A DNA stretch of 32,298 nt, taken from the NCBI GenBank assembly GCA_004325065.1, contig PITI01000030.1, positions 1 to 32,298 on the forward strand, written 5' to 3'. The notes beneath the pieces were generated by a model that made no database searches, was not told the DNA's origin, and worked only from the letters and a program-made list of their open reading frames with translations. Each line of letters opens with the position of its first letter. Positions within the stretch are counted from its first letter, which is position 1. Origin of the DNA: Hamiltosporidium magnivora (Eukaryota > Microsporidia > Dubosqiidae). The translations under genes and the position numbers were made by a program. Of this stretch, positions 1 to 12,900 are shown one piece after another.

Positions 1-3000
1 TGTGGTTATCCTCCCTTCACAAACAATTATTGATATAAATTTATGTATTTAAATTTTTATATAAGTGAAAGACATATTAAATTTAAAGAAATGCTTAGTC
101 ATTCGAATTTACTAATAAATATTTTGCGGTTTTTAGCTCTTTACTTCAATATTGCATGAACTATATAGTAAATTTTCTCGCTAAAGCCAACCAATTTAAA
201 TCGTGTTTTTATACCAATTAATATTTTATATCTTCCAAATCAAAAATATGTGTCTAGACAGCACATAATTAATAATTCCAATATTTTTTTCATATGATCG
301 ATTTCTAATAATAAATTCATGCGACGAATTATACAGTTCGAATAGTTTTTTAATGAACTAAAACATATTTTATTCTTGCACATTGACCGTTTAGTGAAAT
401 TTTAATAAAGTAAAAGTTAGAATATCTGTAAATTACAATAATTTTACCTGGTTAAAAATTACTTATCAAATATAAACCACCGTTAAATATTATATTTTTA
501 TCCAGACTTAAGTATTAGAAAAAATCTAATTAAGTCTTTTAACCGCATTTTAAATTTTCTATATCTACACTCTTTGTGTTTAATTCGATTTTTCATATTT
601 TACTTCGAAATTATATAAAAAAAATATGTTTTCAATTGAGAATAATCATTTGCCGAATAAATATTATTTGCCTATTAAACTTTTTGGTTGCTAAAAATAG
701 TTAAATGTAATTATTTATACGAACTTTTAGATCTTTTTTTTCGAACTAAGCTCAATTTGCTCTTTTTTAAATGGTATAACACAAATATGGCTTTTATATG
801 ATTTTAGTGACTAAATAAAGTTGTTTAATTTTATTTACACAAAAGAAATGCGAAAATATTGTTTTTAAATTTGCAAGTTATTTTGAAATGCATATAATAT
901 TCGAGTCAAATATATTAGAAAATGCACTTCACGTAAAATGAATTTAATAGAAATTTTAAAATTTGTAAAAGAAATTACCATTAGATAATCTAAACAGCAA
1001 GAATATAATTTTACTTAACAGTAGATAATATATTTATTAAAATCTTTTTATTTTCTCAATTTTTTTTGATTCAATATAAAATATACTATATTTTAAAACT
1101 TGAATTTATTTTGGTTCTTTTCTTTTTTCGAACCCAACAGAAGTTTGTTTTTATATCATTTGAGTTTGTTATATTATTCTGCTTTAAAAATAATTTTTTT
1201 TATAAAAATTCTACAATACGACTTGACACAAAAAATCAACTATTTTATATGCAGAAATGTAAAAAGCCTTTAAAAGATAAATCCATTATAGTTACGAGTA
1301 ACTATAAATTTCAATTTTAGCTATTATTCGAATTATAACAACAATATTTCGAAGCTTTCAAATCTATTATATATGCAAGATATGGCTCGAATAATACTCA
1401 TATCTCGAGTTTTCACATTTTCTTGTTTTGCAAACTGTATAAAAAGCAAAAATTGACAACTGAAGCAAAAAATAGTAATTTTCTGAATACCAAACCTTTT
1501 ATAAGTAAACAATCTTTGTAAACAATTTATTTATACGTATCTCTTACATAAAAGACTAGCAAATTATCCGTACCTATTCCAGCCTTATTTAATTTTTTTT
1601 CAAAACAAAAATATATGAAACTTTTAATAAACTTGAAGATCTAAAATATTAACTACCAATTTTAAATTTTATACATTATACAAGATAAATACAAATATGT
1701 ACTAATTTAATATTGAAAACATTCTGAATATCAATATTAATTCATCAATTACGGTCAATATATTCTAAATATATGCCCTTTACATATTTTTAAGTTTTAT
1801 TTGGTTAAGTAAAATTTATTGTGTAAAATGAGAAATACGAATAAATATCATTCAGATGCTTTTGATAGATATACGCAATTACATATTAAGTTTCTTGCCT
1901 AAATATAACCGTTTTCTAAAGCATGATCAAGCTTCTATACAATCGAAAGTTACGATATTTTTCTTAATATTTTTAAGATTATTTTTACAATTCATTATAG
2001 TCTTTTAATCCATAAAATTTTATACTTAAAAGCTTTAAATCATAAAATTTTCAAATAATATCAAACATCGAACCTATTTAAGATCCCTATATAGTCGCGA
2101 AATATTCCTTTTTATTTTCCTATTATAGTATGCAATAATTTTTAATTTTTTTTCTAATGCGATGATATCATCGTAAATACAAAATTGACAACTTAACTAG
2201 GTTGAGTATATTAGTTCGTTTTTAATATGTTTAATACTTGAGCCAGAAGCGGTACTAGATTTAAGCTTTGCTTTACATTTAAGAAGACTATTTACCATCT
2301 TCTTTAAATTCTATAGTCAAAATTAGCAAAAAACATTTAATTGATAAAGACAAAAATATCGAAAGATTCAAAGGGCGTGGAACCAATGTTTCTTTTTATT
2401 TATAAACCATGAGAACTGGAGCGATTAGTATCTATAAGATAAATAGAAGCTCAATAAAAAATTGCTTTTGATTCTCTACTATATCACACTCTTAAATATA
2501 TTTAAAAATCTAAATGGCTATTTAGTTCAGTTTGCAAGATATTTTTAAAGTTCAGACTATAGCCCGGTAAAACAAATATTATCAGAAATGACTAGCCAGA
2601 ACATGGTTAAAGAAAAGACAGAATTTATGCAAATAAGCTTTGATTTAGACCTTCTGTTTTAAAATAAATAAACCTAATAAAACTAACAATTTTTTTAAAA
2701 ATAAGCTTTGAAAAACCCATAGCATCTGGGTTGAAAAGTAAATTTCTAAAATCTATGTGTATTTTAAATATAAACAATGGCTAATCTTACCTTAAACATG
2801 ATAATAGAAGAGATTGTAAATAAAAAAACGATTAAACGCGAGAATTCATATATCCTAGACATATAAATAGAATTTAGATATAAATTATAAAGTAAAACAT
2901 TATGAATGCGAGGTAGATTTACTAAAATATTACAGTCGAAAAGAAAAAACGTAGGCCTATAGATAAACAAATATCAAATAAAATGAAATATTACATGAGC

Positions 3001-3266
3001 GCAGAAATAAACCTAAAAATACATTCGCGTCAAAAAGAGGAATCGAAAATTACTAATATAATTTCTCTTTAAGGTGTCATATTTTTATTTTGATTCGACT
3101 TTCTTGAAACGAAACACTGCGGTTTGAATGAACAACGTATTCAGAATATATACTCAGAATTTCAGTACCATATTTGAATTTCAATATGATTATAAAGGAG
3201 GTACTTAATACGTGTTATACGTGTTTCACAATTAATAAATAAAATCTAATTCAAATGAATTAAATG
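1..3266. other. AT-rich stretch without a supportable gene
   Basis: All six frames are closed by stops at the density expected for about 78% A+T. The two longest frames (1066-1320 plus, non-ATG start; 2764-2970 minus, ATG, 68 codons) are rich in Phe, Ile, Tyr, Leu and Lys and show no motif. A slightly G+C-richer patch lies at 2285-2470. On the plus strand it holds a 40-codon stop-free frame followed in the same frame, after one TAA, by 19 more codons. I recognise no family there. No RNA gene or repeat was seen. Confidence 0.6.
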
Positions 3267-3840
3267 TCATTTCATTTCCTTAAAACCTGCAACTCTTATA
3301 TTTGTTTAAAGAAATTGTAGGATTTTCACAGAGAGTTGATCTCCATACACATATTAGAACTCCTTAGATTCCAACACTAGAGCGTCTCTAAAGAAAACGC
3401 AAAATGTATTGGATCAGCCATAGTAGTTGCTTGTTGCACTAATATCCGTCCCAAAAGTGTTATTACGGATGAAAACACCATACCAGGGGTCAATAATGCA
3501 GCATTTCCTTCTGAATAACATACAAATCAATAGACCTTTAGATATTAATTCGAGACATCCATTTGAAGTTTATTTATATGTCGTAAAATTATATATATAG
3601 GTATCAATATTAACAAGTTTTTCTGGTATTCGAAGTCTGTAGTTCTTTGTATCTCTCACACCCAAGTCTTCTAATTTAAAGTTGGAAACCTTTGTTTTCA
3701 AGTTTTGTCATAGCTATATCATTCTATTGGATTTCTTTGTTTGCAAATTCTAAATATAAAATAGCACAAGACTTCTTTAATAATAAATTTTTATATCTTT
3801 TTAACCTATTCTATCTTTGTACAAATTTCCACGGAAATAC
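3267..3840 (-). pseudogene. probable broken gene, family not recognised
   Basis: This is a G+C-richer island on the minus strand; 3377-3526 is about 39% G+C by count, against roughly 21% around it. Reading from 3840 downward, a protein-like frame runs for about 50 codons with TAG interruptions. It shifts frame near 3680 and continues with a D/E/R/K-rich segment beginning KLEDLGVRDT, broken by TAA at 3570-3572. It shifts again near 3515 into a 49-codon frame (3377-3526) with a glycine-containing hydrophobic stretch (TPGMVFSSVITLLGR) followed by QQATTMADPIHF. After a third shift near 3378 it ends at TGA 3267-3269. Every internal stop is TAA or TAG, which could have come from Gln codons. The hydrophobic stretch could be one membrane helix. 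I do not know the family. The case rests on base composition and on open segments that abut in successive frames, so chance is not excluded. Confidence 0.4.
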
Positions 3841-6800
3841 ATAAAATGCTTAGAGTTTTCTTAGCTATACTATCATTAAATACAATTTACACTTCTTAAC
3901 TTATCATTATTTACAAATAGTTCTGCGCGTAGTTATCTCTTTTTGATATTCAAACTACATTGCAAACTATTCTGAAAAAAAAACTCGCTTTATCTCTGTA
4001 TTAAATAATAATTTTATTTTTGGAATTCAAATGGATCGATATTTATAGAACTCATAGTTACGATATAAAATTTTGCTTCATTTATCTCTATTACATGATA
4101 AATTTATATCCATTTTACATCAAGAAAGCTTAAATCGACATTCTTCCAATCTTTTTCATTTTGAATCGTCATAAAAATTTGCCAAATTTATTAAGAAACC
4201 AGGTTGTGTATAAAATTCAACGCATTAAATAGCCGAAAGCAAAACCATATTTTTTTTAGTAATTAAAAATTATTTAGTTTCGGAATCTTAAAAATGGTTT
4301 TTATTTTAATTAAATCTAGCAAAATAAAAAAAATAGCATTTAAAGTGTTCGGAAACGTACCAAAATCAAAATTTATATAGGATAACAAACCATAGTTTTA
4401 GATTTACTTACAAAAAATCTATTATCTACAGGATTCTTACAGAATTAAATATTAAATAGTAAAATTTTTGTAATAATGCTGTAATCAAAAATGAGATAGA
4501 TTAACAGTTATAGAATAAATGGCATATTCTCGCATAAAACATTGCGAAGGAAGTAATTACAAAACGTTTGCATTGATTAAAAACATTATTAGGGCTATAG
4601 ATCTAGAGAAAATACCAAAAAAAAATTTATAAACTTTACAAAGATTAAAAAGACATCGTTTTAGACGCGCATAGAGATTATTTTTAATCTGCAAATAGTA
4701 ACCAATATTACAACTTATTATTCTAGTATATCTGTAGATTTTCTAACAAGCTTGACTATACGTAACTAAATGTATATATCTACAACAAAGATTTCCGATT
4801 TTTAAACTCGCGAAATTGCATTTTTACTTTATTTGCAAATTTTATATAAATCAGTACAAAGAACAAACGATTATATTAAAATAAGAATTAATTAGATTTT
4901 CCCATCCATAGATGCAAATATACTAAGACGATTCAGGCTTTAATATGTACTTTTAAAAAGAATCAAATGTATTCTAAAGCTTTAAACTTGTTATAGAAAC
5001 AGAAATTTGACATATAGTAATATATAAATCTTTGAATAAAAATTTTTAAATAATTGTTTTTTCGGAACCAAAAATATTTTAAAAATAGCGTATATTAGGA
5101 AAAAAAAATTAAATTCTCTTTACAATAAAGCAAAAGTAATATCCGAACTCTTATATGCCAGATATATGCATTATTTATTTATATTTACAGCCATATATTA
5201 TAACTATTCTAGACTAATAATATATGTTTATCACTATTTTTGAAGTTTCCAAATTTAAATGCAGAAAAAAATAATGTAGCGCTTTTAAAATTTTCAATTT
5301 TGCTAATAATCGATTCCATAATCGCAGAGGTTTTAATATGTATAGATTTTCTATCGTTATTAGTATAAGAATTTTCAAGCACTTAAAACTCGCTATTTTA
5401 CTAATTATTATTTTATGGTTAGATTACTAATTCAAGAATTTCAAAATATGTTTAGTTTTTTTTTTATTTTCTGGAATTTTAAATGTACGTCAATATAACA
5501 AGAGTTTTTCATGAAAAAATTTAAATAAAAGCTTTAGTATAATAGTTTTTGTTAAGCAATCATGAAAATTGTAATTCCACGCTACAATAAATCCCTAAAA
5601 AATATGAAGTTTAGGTTAGCGAGCTTTGACCACAATTAAAATAACATGAATAGGCAACATTTCAGAATAATAAAAGAAACTTTCATTCGCTTAAAAAGTC
5701 AATAATATAATTTTAATAATTTAAAATCATATTTTTCGAAAATTTGATACAAATTAATTTTTACAATTGTTTGATAATGTAATTTATTATTAAATGTGAT
5801 CATCGAAGAAAATGAGTAGCGCAAGAAACAATAATTTTTTATGTAAGCAACTGCAAAACTTACAGAGCAAGAGATTTAATAATATCACAACTTTTTCTAT
5901 TACAGAAAAAAATCATTAATCGAAGCAATTTGGTGTATTTTAACACACTCTAGTTTAGATTGAAAAAGCACCAATGATATAAATTCCTAATTTTGTAGAA
6001 CGCACATATTCTAAAAGATAGAAAAAATTTGCCCGTAATCTTTTTTGAATGTATAGTGTGGTAAACCAAAACTGCCTGTTAAAAAACTTTTACACTGAAT
6101 CAGCATTTTCGCAAGCTATTTATTCTCTGAATATTGATGCTGCTAGATATCTAGGGAAAATAATCAAATCATAAGAATATAATTCTAATTAACTATAAAT
6201 ACTCTCTGTATCTAAAAACGTTTAGTGAATTAGAATTGACGAATAAACCAAAACATGAATGCTTTTTCGTAGATTAAAAAGCATATTTCTTTTGTTTTTA
6301 CTATTTATGTATTTTTAAAACAAATAGACATAGAATCATACCTTTGCTTTAAACTCAAGCTATATGTATAAGAAACATTACAGATGGCTAGAATTTATTT
6401 AAAATCAAAAAAACTACATATAGCTTTTAAAATAATAACACATATTCTTAACATCTGAATATATTATAGAATATTCATACATAGAGTACTGCTCTAGATC
6501 TTTTAAAAAAAAAGCAAATAAAATGCATGTTTAAACATATATTAGAACAAATAATTTGCGAAAATATTATTGGGATATTTTTATCGGTTGTTGGAAATTA
6601 CCAACACAACTAAGACAATGGTTATTGAAAATTCCTGAAACACAAGCCATCATTACATTGAAACATTTTTACTTGCTGATTTTTTATATATTCATGCAAT
6701 TATCAAAGTTTTTTAAGAAAAGCGTTTCCGTAACGGAATCAAACATATTAACTTTGTCATTTTATTTTTTAATAAATTTGCAATTTCATATTTGATTTTA

Positions 6801-7555
6801 GAAATATTTTTAGCAAATTAATATTTCGATATGCATTTCTGTATCTGTATTACTAACTATACTAGTTAGAAAACAAGCATCCAAATTCTTGATTATTGAA
6901 TAATACATTGCTTTATAAGATAAAAAGTAAATTTTTGATATGCTGACTATGAATTAAATATATTTTTAAATATAGATTCAAAATACAAAAATTTAAATGA
7001 GACGAAAGTTTCCTTGTAAAAAAAACAAGAGCTTCAATTAATATTTATTCTAGCGAGTATTTAAGAATATATAGAAAAAATAATTGCCAGCAATACCATA
7101 TGATATTTTGTTGTCAAATTTAAAATTTATAATTAAGATAACAATTTGAATATGTGCTAAAATTTATATTTATGACATACAATATGTTATTCTGTTGCAG
7201 CTAACGCTACATATTTAACTCGGTATGGCACCAATTTTTTTGACATAATATGAAATAATGTTTTAATCTGAATGGAAAAAAAATAGAAGACTAATTTTAT
7301 TGATATCATAGAAATTTTATTAAAATATAATCTTAGAAAAAGAATTTATAGATTTTGTAATATTCCAAAATGTGAATTAATATGTTTAATGCTTTCAAAA
7401 TATATTTAAATTTACTAATAAACATTTTTTATTCTAGACCATTTTCTTTTTATAATTCGAGCATAATAAATATTTTTATAGTTTATTCTACTATTTTGAA
7501 TTATTATAAGCCGTTTTCTCACACAGTTTGCAGTATTGAAGCGTTAAAACCATAA
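3841..7555. other. AT-rich stretch without a supportable gene
   Basis: No repeat, RNA gene or recognisable protein was seen. Two open frames deserve mention: 6049-6174 (plus, ATG, 41 codons, ending in TAA) and 6556-6795 (plus, TTG start, 79 codons, ending in TGA). They lie in the same reading frame. However, the 302 codons from 5890 to 6795 contain about 18 TAA/TAG and 4 TGA, close to what random sequence of this composition would give. I therefore do not call a gene. Confidence 0.55.
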
Positions 7556-8285
7556 TTAAAAACTTTATAAAAATTATCACATCTCTTTAAAATGAAGCAA
7601 ATGTTTTATTTATATACATGACATTAGCGCAGTTCTAGGTTATACATAAATAACTGCTACCCCATCACTCCATTTTTACACCTTGCGATAGTAACGTCCC
7701 AATGCCTTTCAGCTATCATGTGTGTAGAACCTAATATACAGGCAAGGCAGTTGCCCGGAGTTCTCTAATGTCCGTTGCATGGTGTTTGATCGAAAGCCGA
7801 AGCCCCCTGGGCTCCACAAGGCCATGCAGCTTTCCGATTTACTCACTAATTTTCGAACCAAAAAACTGCTACCTAAGATATATTAAAAAGGATTCATGAG
7901 GTCCACCTGAACTGTGCAATGTCATACCAACAGGTATAACCTTCATCTTAGCCTTTATGGCTTTAATCTGCTTTATTTTTTACATCTCCAAGGCACTAAG
8001 TCTTCTAACCCGAGTCAGCAAGGCTAGGTTTTAATGCTTTTACATGGTAATTATCTACATGAGTGGCTGCGGTCTGCAATCTAGTTACATAAAAAACTAC
8101 AAATAATTTGTATAAAAAGTTACGCAATTTCTAGACCCTCCCATTTTCTAACAAACTACAATTGATTAATCGAGGATGTAGCGTAGTTTTATTTCTACTA
8201 AAATTAAAAACGATCTTAAGTCTAGTTCTAGATACTCATTGCCTTGCAGAAAGTTTACTACGTGGTCATCTTCGGACATTTTAAA
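7556..8285 (-). repeat. dispersed repeat A, copy 1 (inverted relative to copies 2 and 3)
   Basis: The reverse complement aligns along most of its length with 17982-18693, and its middle aligns with 31908-32298. Shared blocks include a CTACAAA/TTTGTAG hairpin (8097-8113 here, with one end base changed), GACCGCAG, ACTCGGGTTAGAAGA, the ATACC/GGTAT hairpin (7924-7937), ATATATCTTAG, and the end around GATGTGATA followed by an AATAAAG-like sequence near 7556. It is clearly G+C-richer than its surroundings. It is the most diverged of the three copies, roughly three-quarters identical to copy 2 by eye. At its 5' end (sense orientation, about 8285-8230) there is a short open frame beginning MSEDDHVVNFLQGNEY. 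This may be the tail of an element-encoded protein, but the evidence is weak. The family is not recognised; the 3' end of a non-LTR retrotransposon is my best guess. Confidence 0.85.
8097..8113 (-). repeat. hairpin in repeat A copy 1
   Basis: This inverted repeat, CTACAAA with a short AT loop then TTTGTAT, corresponds to the perfect CTACAAA/TTTGTAG hairpin of copies 2 and 3 (18129-18146 and 31975-31992). It retains six of the seven pairs. Confidence 0.55.
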
Positions 8286-9751
8286 CGCCAAAACAATATA
8301 AAGAATTTATATTTTATGAAAAAAATAGAATTAGTGGCAATCAAAAAAAATTATACGCCAAAAGGTAATAATTATATATGAACTTGCTCTTACCTACTTT
8401 TATTTAGTTTAAAGTAATCCTGAGACAACCAAAAACATTTTATTAGGAAATTAAACTATTCTAAGTCTCTTTCATAAACAAGCATTAAACGTATTTTGCT
8501 TTATAAATAGCCTGTATTGCGTTTTTTTATAAATTTTTAAATATTTAAATTTAAAAAAAATCGCCGAGGTATCGTGCAATCGGGTTATATTAAGTTATTT
8601 CAGACTGCGAGTTGTGCTATATATCAATATACTATGATGTTATTTGTTTAAAAGGTAATTCAAATTTCACTGTAATTTTTTTGTATAATAATTTAGACAA
8701 CAATAAATTATTTTTAAAATATTTTACTTTTTTTTTATTGTTAAATTTTTATATATTATTTATGTGATGTATGTCATGCCATATTTTACAAATATTAGAT
8801 ATTATTTTCAAAATAAATTTAAGACTATAAAAAAATCAATAGTCTGCGTGAAAATGCAAGCAATTTGATCCTATACCTCTGTCTCTATCAAAGAGTATGT
8901 GGATTAGGACTTACTAAGCAGTTGTAAACAAGTTGTGAATATAAAAATCATTACGGAAAAGTTTATTTTTAAATTTGCTTTATTGAATATTTTACAGCAA
9001 ATATGAACATAATACTGTGCTTCATAGTTTAAAGTCAAAAAATATTGAAAATGGCAAAATTTATATCACCAAAACTTATTTTTTTCATTAAACAACGATT
9101 TGTAAACATATTTTGATTCTATCATGTAAGAATTAAGAAATTTAGTTATCGCTGATACTTGTGGTTTATAAATTTCAATAAAATTTTAATAGAATATTGT
9201 TGAACAATAAAATGAATACTTGAGTTTGCAAAAAAAATGTGTTCAATATGATTTTGGCTTAATTTTAATTTAAGAATCTATTTTTTTTTAAAACATTTTA
9301 ATATTTATCTACAAAAAAGCGTTGTGTTTCTAATACATAATACGAAAAATTGAGGGAAAATGTCAAGGTTTCGGTTTGCACATTTACACTTAGTAATAAC
9401 GATAGTCTAAAAAGCTGGCTAGGCCTTTACAAACTGTAGTAAAAATTTAAACATAATATTTCAATATAAAAAAGGCTGAATTGAGAATGCAAAATATAAG
9501 TCTGATAATTTTATACTAATATTATATTACGCTTATTCCACGCTAGATTGCTGTAAGTGACTTTCTTATGGTCTAAGCCTTTTATATCATTACTATTTTT
9601 AATTTAATAACAATTGAAATTGACTTATTTGAGTCAAATACCGCGAAGTAATCCAACTTAGTGGAATATATATCATTGTTTTAAGTTCATAAACAACACG
9701 GGTAATAAAATGATGAAATGTAATATCTACCATGATGTATTTGGTCTTATT
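8286..9751. other. AT-rich stretch without a supportable gene
   Basis: Nothing here stands out beyond homopolymer runs. A mildly G+C-richer patch at about 8850-8940 is partly open on both strands but carries stops in each frame and no recognisable motif. Confidence 0.55.
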
Positions 9752-9945
9752 TTGCAAACTTCACTAAATTTTTTAAAGTTTAGCTGCCCGGGATTTCTAA
9801 CGTATTCTTGCAGTTTAGACTTTCAATGTGAACACTTTTATATTGTTGCAAACTTCACTGAATTATATTAAAGTTAAGCTGCCTGGGATTTCTAACGTAT
9901 TCCTGCAATTTAGACTATAAATGTGAACACTTTTATATTGTTGCA
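9752..9945. repeat. two-unit tandem duplication, period 94-95 bp
   Basis: The units are 9752-9845 and 9846-9940, and a third unit starts at 9941 (TTGCA) before similarity stops. Both carry TTGCAAACTTCACT, then an AAAGTT(T/A)AGCTGCC block, a GGGATTTCTAACGTATTC core, TTTAGACT, and ATGTGAACACTTTTATATTG. Differences are scattered substitutions (for example CTGCCCGGG against CTGCCTGGG, and CTTGCAGTTT against CCTGCAATTT), about 90% identity by eye. Neither unit has a convincing reading frame. The function is unknown. Confidence 0.9.
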
Positions 9946-12900
9946 ATTTTCCGTCAATTATTTCTAAAATTAAACATTCGATATTTTAGATCGATACATT
10001 TTCTATGACAGTTTATCAAGCAAATTAGAAAATGTAGCATTTAGGTTAGGCAAAAGAAACACACATGGTTTTTACCCACTTCCAAAAACATGATTAAATT
10101 TAGGTCAAATAAAAAAGCGACTAATATAGTTTATATTCAGTAAATATTTTCTACTGTGAATTAAAAATTTCCTATTAAGAAATTTTTTAATGAAGAAAAT
10201 AATTTATCATCAATACTATCATTAGATATATTTTCAAAACACAAAATCGAATAAAATCTGACTTAACGTTTTTTTATTTATTAAAATATTAAGTAAAAAC
10301 ATGTGTAGCATTTTAAGAGTAATGCCGCTCTACATACCAATACATTACAAATCAAGCTCAGAAACTTTTTGCGGGGTATTTTTTTAAAGAATTTGTCTAT
10401 ATCATGGAGCGTTTTTGTAGTTTTTACAAGTAAATATATTCAAAATTGAAAAAAAAAGAGAATTAAATTATTCTACGAATTATTGTTACAAAGTATTTTG
10501 CTTGATTCAATAAAACTTTAATTGTGACGTGTGATTTTGAATTTTAATAAACGAATTTATTTTTTGTTTAAAAACTATATCTTATACGCAAGCGATCGGA
10601 ATCAAAGCTTATTTAGTTAGACAAAAACAAAAAAAAATATTTTAGAAGTCTTAGTCAAAAAAACATTTGTTAAACTTCTTGCTAAATTTGTATGCCTTTG
10701 TACGTTTTACAACATATAATAAGTATTCAAAACAGCAATTTCTTAATGTAATTATGAAATATACTTTTGAATAAATCTTAGCGCATATAAAATTATATCT
10801 TACAATGTTAAATAAATTTATGCTTCATTTTTATGATACAATAAATACAAACTTGAATTGTGGTTTTTGAAGTTAATAGATTTTGAACTAATTTAGAGAA
10901 ATTTGTTATAAATACAGGTTTTGATAATCAGCGTTCATAGTTTACTTCTTTGTTGTGTTTGATTTATAAAAAAAATTTTACTTCTTTATCAGATATCATG
11001 CATTTTAATTCAAAATATTTTACAACGAAATTTTAGACTTAGGTTAATTTATAAAAGTATTGGTTTAGTTTATGTTAGTATAAAATTAATTTAATTTCTA
11101 GAAATTACATTTTTGAAATTTTCCTAATCCTCTAAGAAAAAATATAATATAGTTTTTACTTAAATTGCCTTTTTAAAAATTTTTGATTTTCGGTATTAAA
11201 GTCTAGGCTTTAGAATATTTAGAGTTTAAATACAACCACAGCAAAATGCACACAAACTGATGTTAGGTTTCTCTTTTCATAAGATTTTAGTTCTCAAAGT
11301 ACTTCATTTTTAAAACAAGAAGCCCAAATATCCTATAAATATGTAATCATAACTCATGAGAAAGCAAAATTAAAGATTCATGCAATAATGGAATTGCTGA
11401 ATTAAAAAAACATTTATATAGATGAAATTTATAACAAATGCAGACTTGTATCTTAGAAAAATAAACCTATAAAGTTATCATTAGAAATTTGGTGTAAAAA
11501 CATGATATGTAGTTAATAACAAATCAGAAGCGCATATTAGGTTTTCGAAAAAGAATAAATAACATTCTGACTATAAATGAAAAAATATTTCGTCAAAATG
11601 CTATATCAAATATAGTCTCACTATTAGATATGAAATAGCGTCAATCTTTAAGACTAATGCAAATGTAATTCTCAGCAAAAAAAGGTATTTGATAATTCAC
11701 GCAGTTCAATATCATATTTAAATTTTTAAATTAATGATTTTTCCATATTTTTAAATTTTAAATACAATAAAATTAAGTTAAATATTTAACTTTAGCATAA
11801 AATCTAAAACTTTTCGAGTTTATAAGAGGCTTTCATTAAATCAAATGCTGCTTCATATACTTTAAATTTTGAAAAATACATTTACAATTTTTGCATTAAA
11901 TTTAGATTCTAAAAATCGATGAACATCTTAATTATAAAAAATGCAAGCTTTGTTTGATTCATTAGACAAAATGTAACACAAAAACCGATTTTCTACCATG
12001 AAATACGATCAATAGCAAAATGTTTTATAAGCCTAAATAAGAGAACTTTAATGATGAATCTATCGCATTAATCATATGTTAGAAAAAAATCTATTCTTAA
12101 GTTAACGTTTTCGTAATCGATTCTATTCAGGTATTAAGAAAATGCTTAAAAAAAAATGAAGGTCGTGAATATCTTTTTTATCAAAAAATGAATATGTAGT
12201 ATGCCTATAAATATATTTTGCAAAGGTTAACCTAAGGAGAATTGTTTAAAAAATAACATTTGACAGCATATATTTGTAGTTAAAACAAAAAAGTCAGAAT
12301 TTTATTGTGTATCGGAAACAGATAAATTTTGCAAAAAAAAATTTAACTTGATCGACATAAAAAAAATGCCAATTTTTTTAGGTAGAATACTGCATTTATG
12401 ACGAAACGTCTTTGAGAGGTTTTAATTCTATTTTAATGTGTAACAAAAGAAAGGAATGCTTAGTAATGACGCAGGCTGGGTTCTCTAATCAAAAATAGTC
12501 GAAAATAGAACAATAAAATAGATCTGGTTTAATCAAAATACACTGAAAAAAATGATGGGAGAATAGATTATATCGTTTTTTTAAAATTTGTTCAGAGATA
12601 TTACAAAAAACCCTTTTTTCTTTTCAAAATACAATACTATCCAAAAATATATGTTTATCGTTTTGTTTTTCTTTTGTAAATATCTAAAAGATCGCTAAGT
12701 TTAATAAAAAAATTCGATTCGATGCTTTATACAAATAATTCTTAATATGAGGTAGATGTAATTTTCGAATATGTTATTTATTTTATTTAATACCATAACC
12801 TTGTAAAAATAAAAAATTAAAAAGAATAACTTAAATATTTACAGTAAGAAATCCTTTTTTTCTAATCGTCTAAAATAACTTTCTATATTTTAGAGTTTTT

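Noticed and set aside
1066..1320. 84-codon plus-strand open frame
   Set aside because: It has a non-ATG start, a Phe/Lys/Ile/Asn-dominated translation and background composition. A frame of this length is expected by chance in this window.
2160..2173. Perfect 14-base palindrome CGATGATATCATCG
   Set aside because: With this base composition several palindromes of this length are expected by chance in 32 kb, and nothing around it suggests a site.
2764..2970. 68-codon hydrophobic minus-strand frame that could be a small membrane protein
   Set aside because: It has background base composition and no motif. Hydrophobicity follows from the high T content of the coding strand.
5890..6795. Reading TAA and TAG as glutamine seemed to turn this and other stretches into long protein-like frames ending at TGA, hinting at a ciliate-type code.
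   Set aside because: Stop counts (about 18 TAA/TAG and 4 TGA in 302 codons) match random expectation at this composition. Any AT-rich DNA looks protein-like once most stops are removed. In the one region with real homology (the integrase), TGA also appears inside conserved motifs and frames are broken by indels, so decay explains it better.
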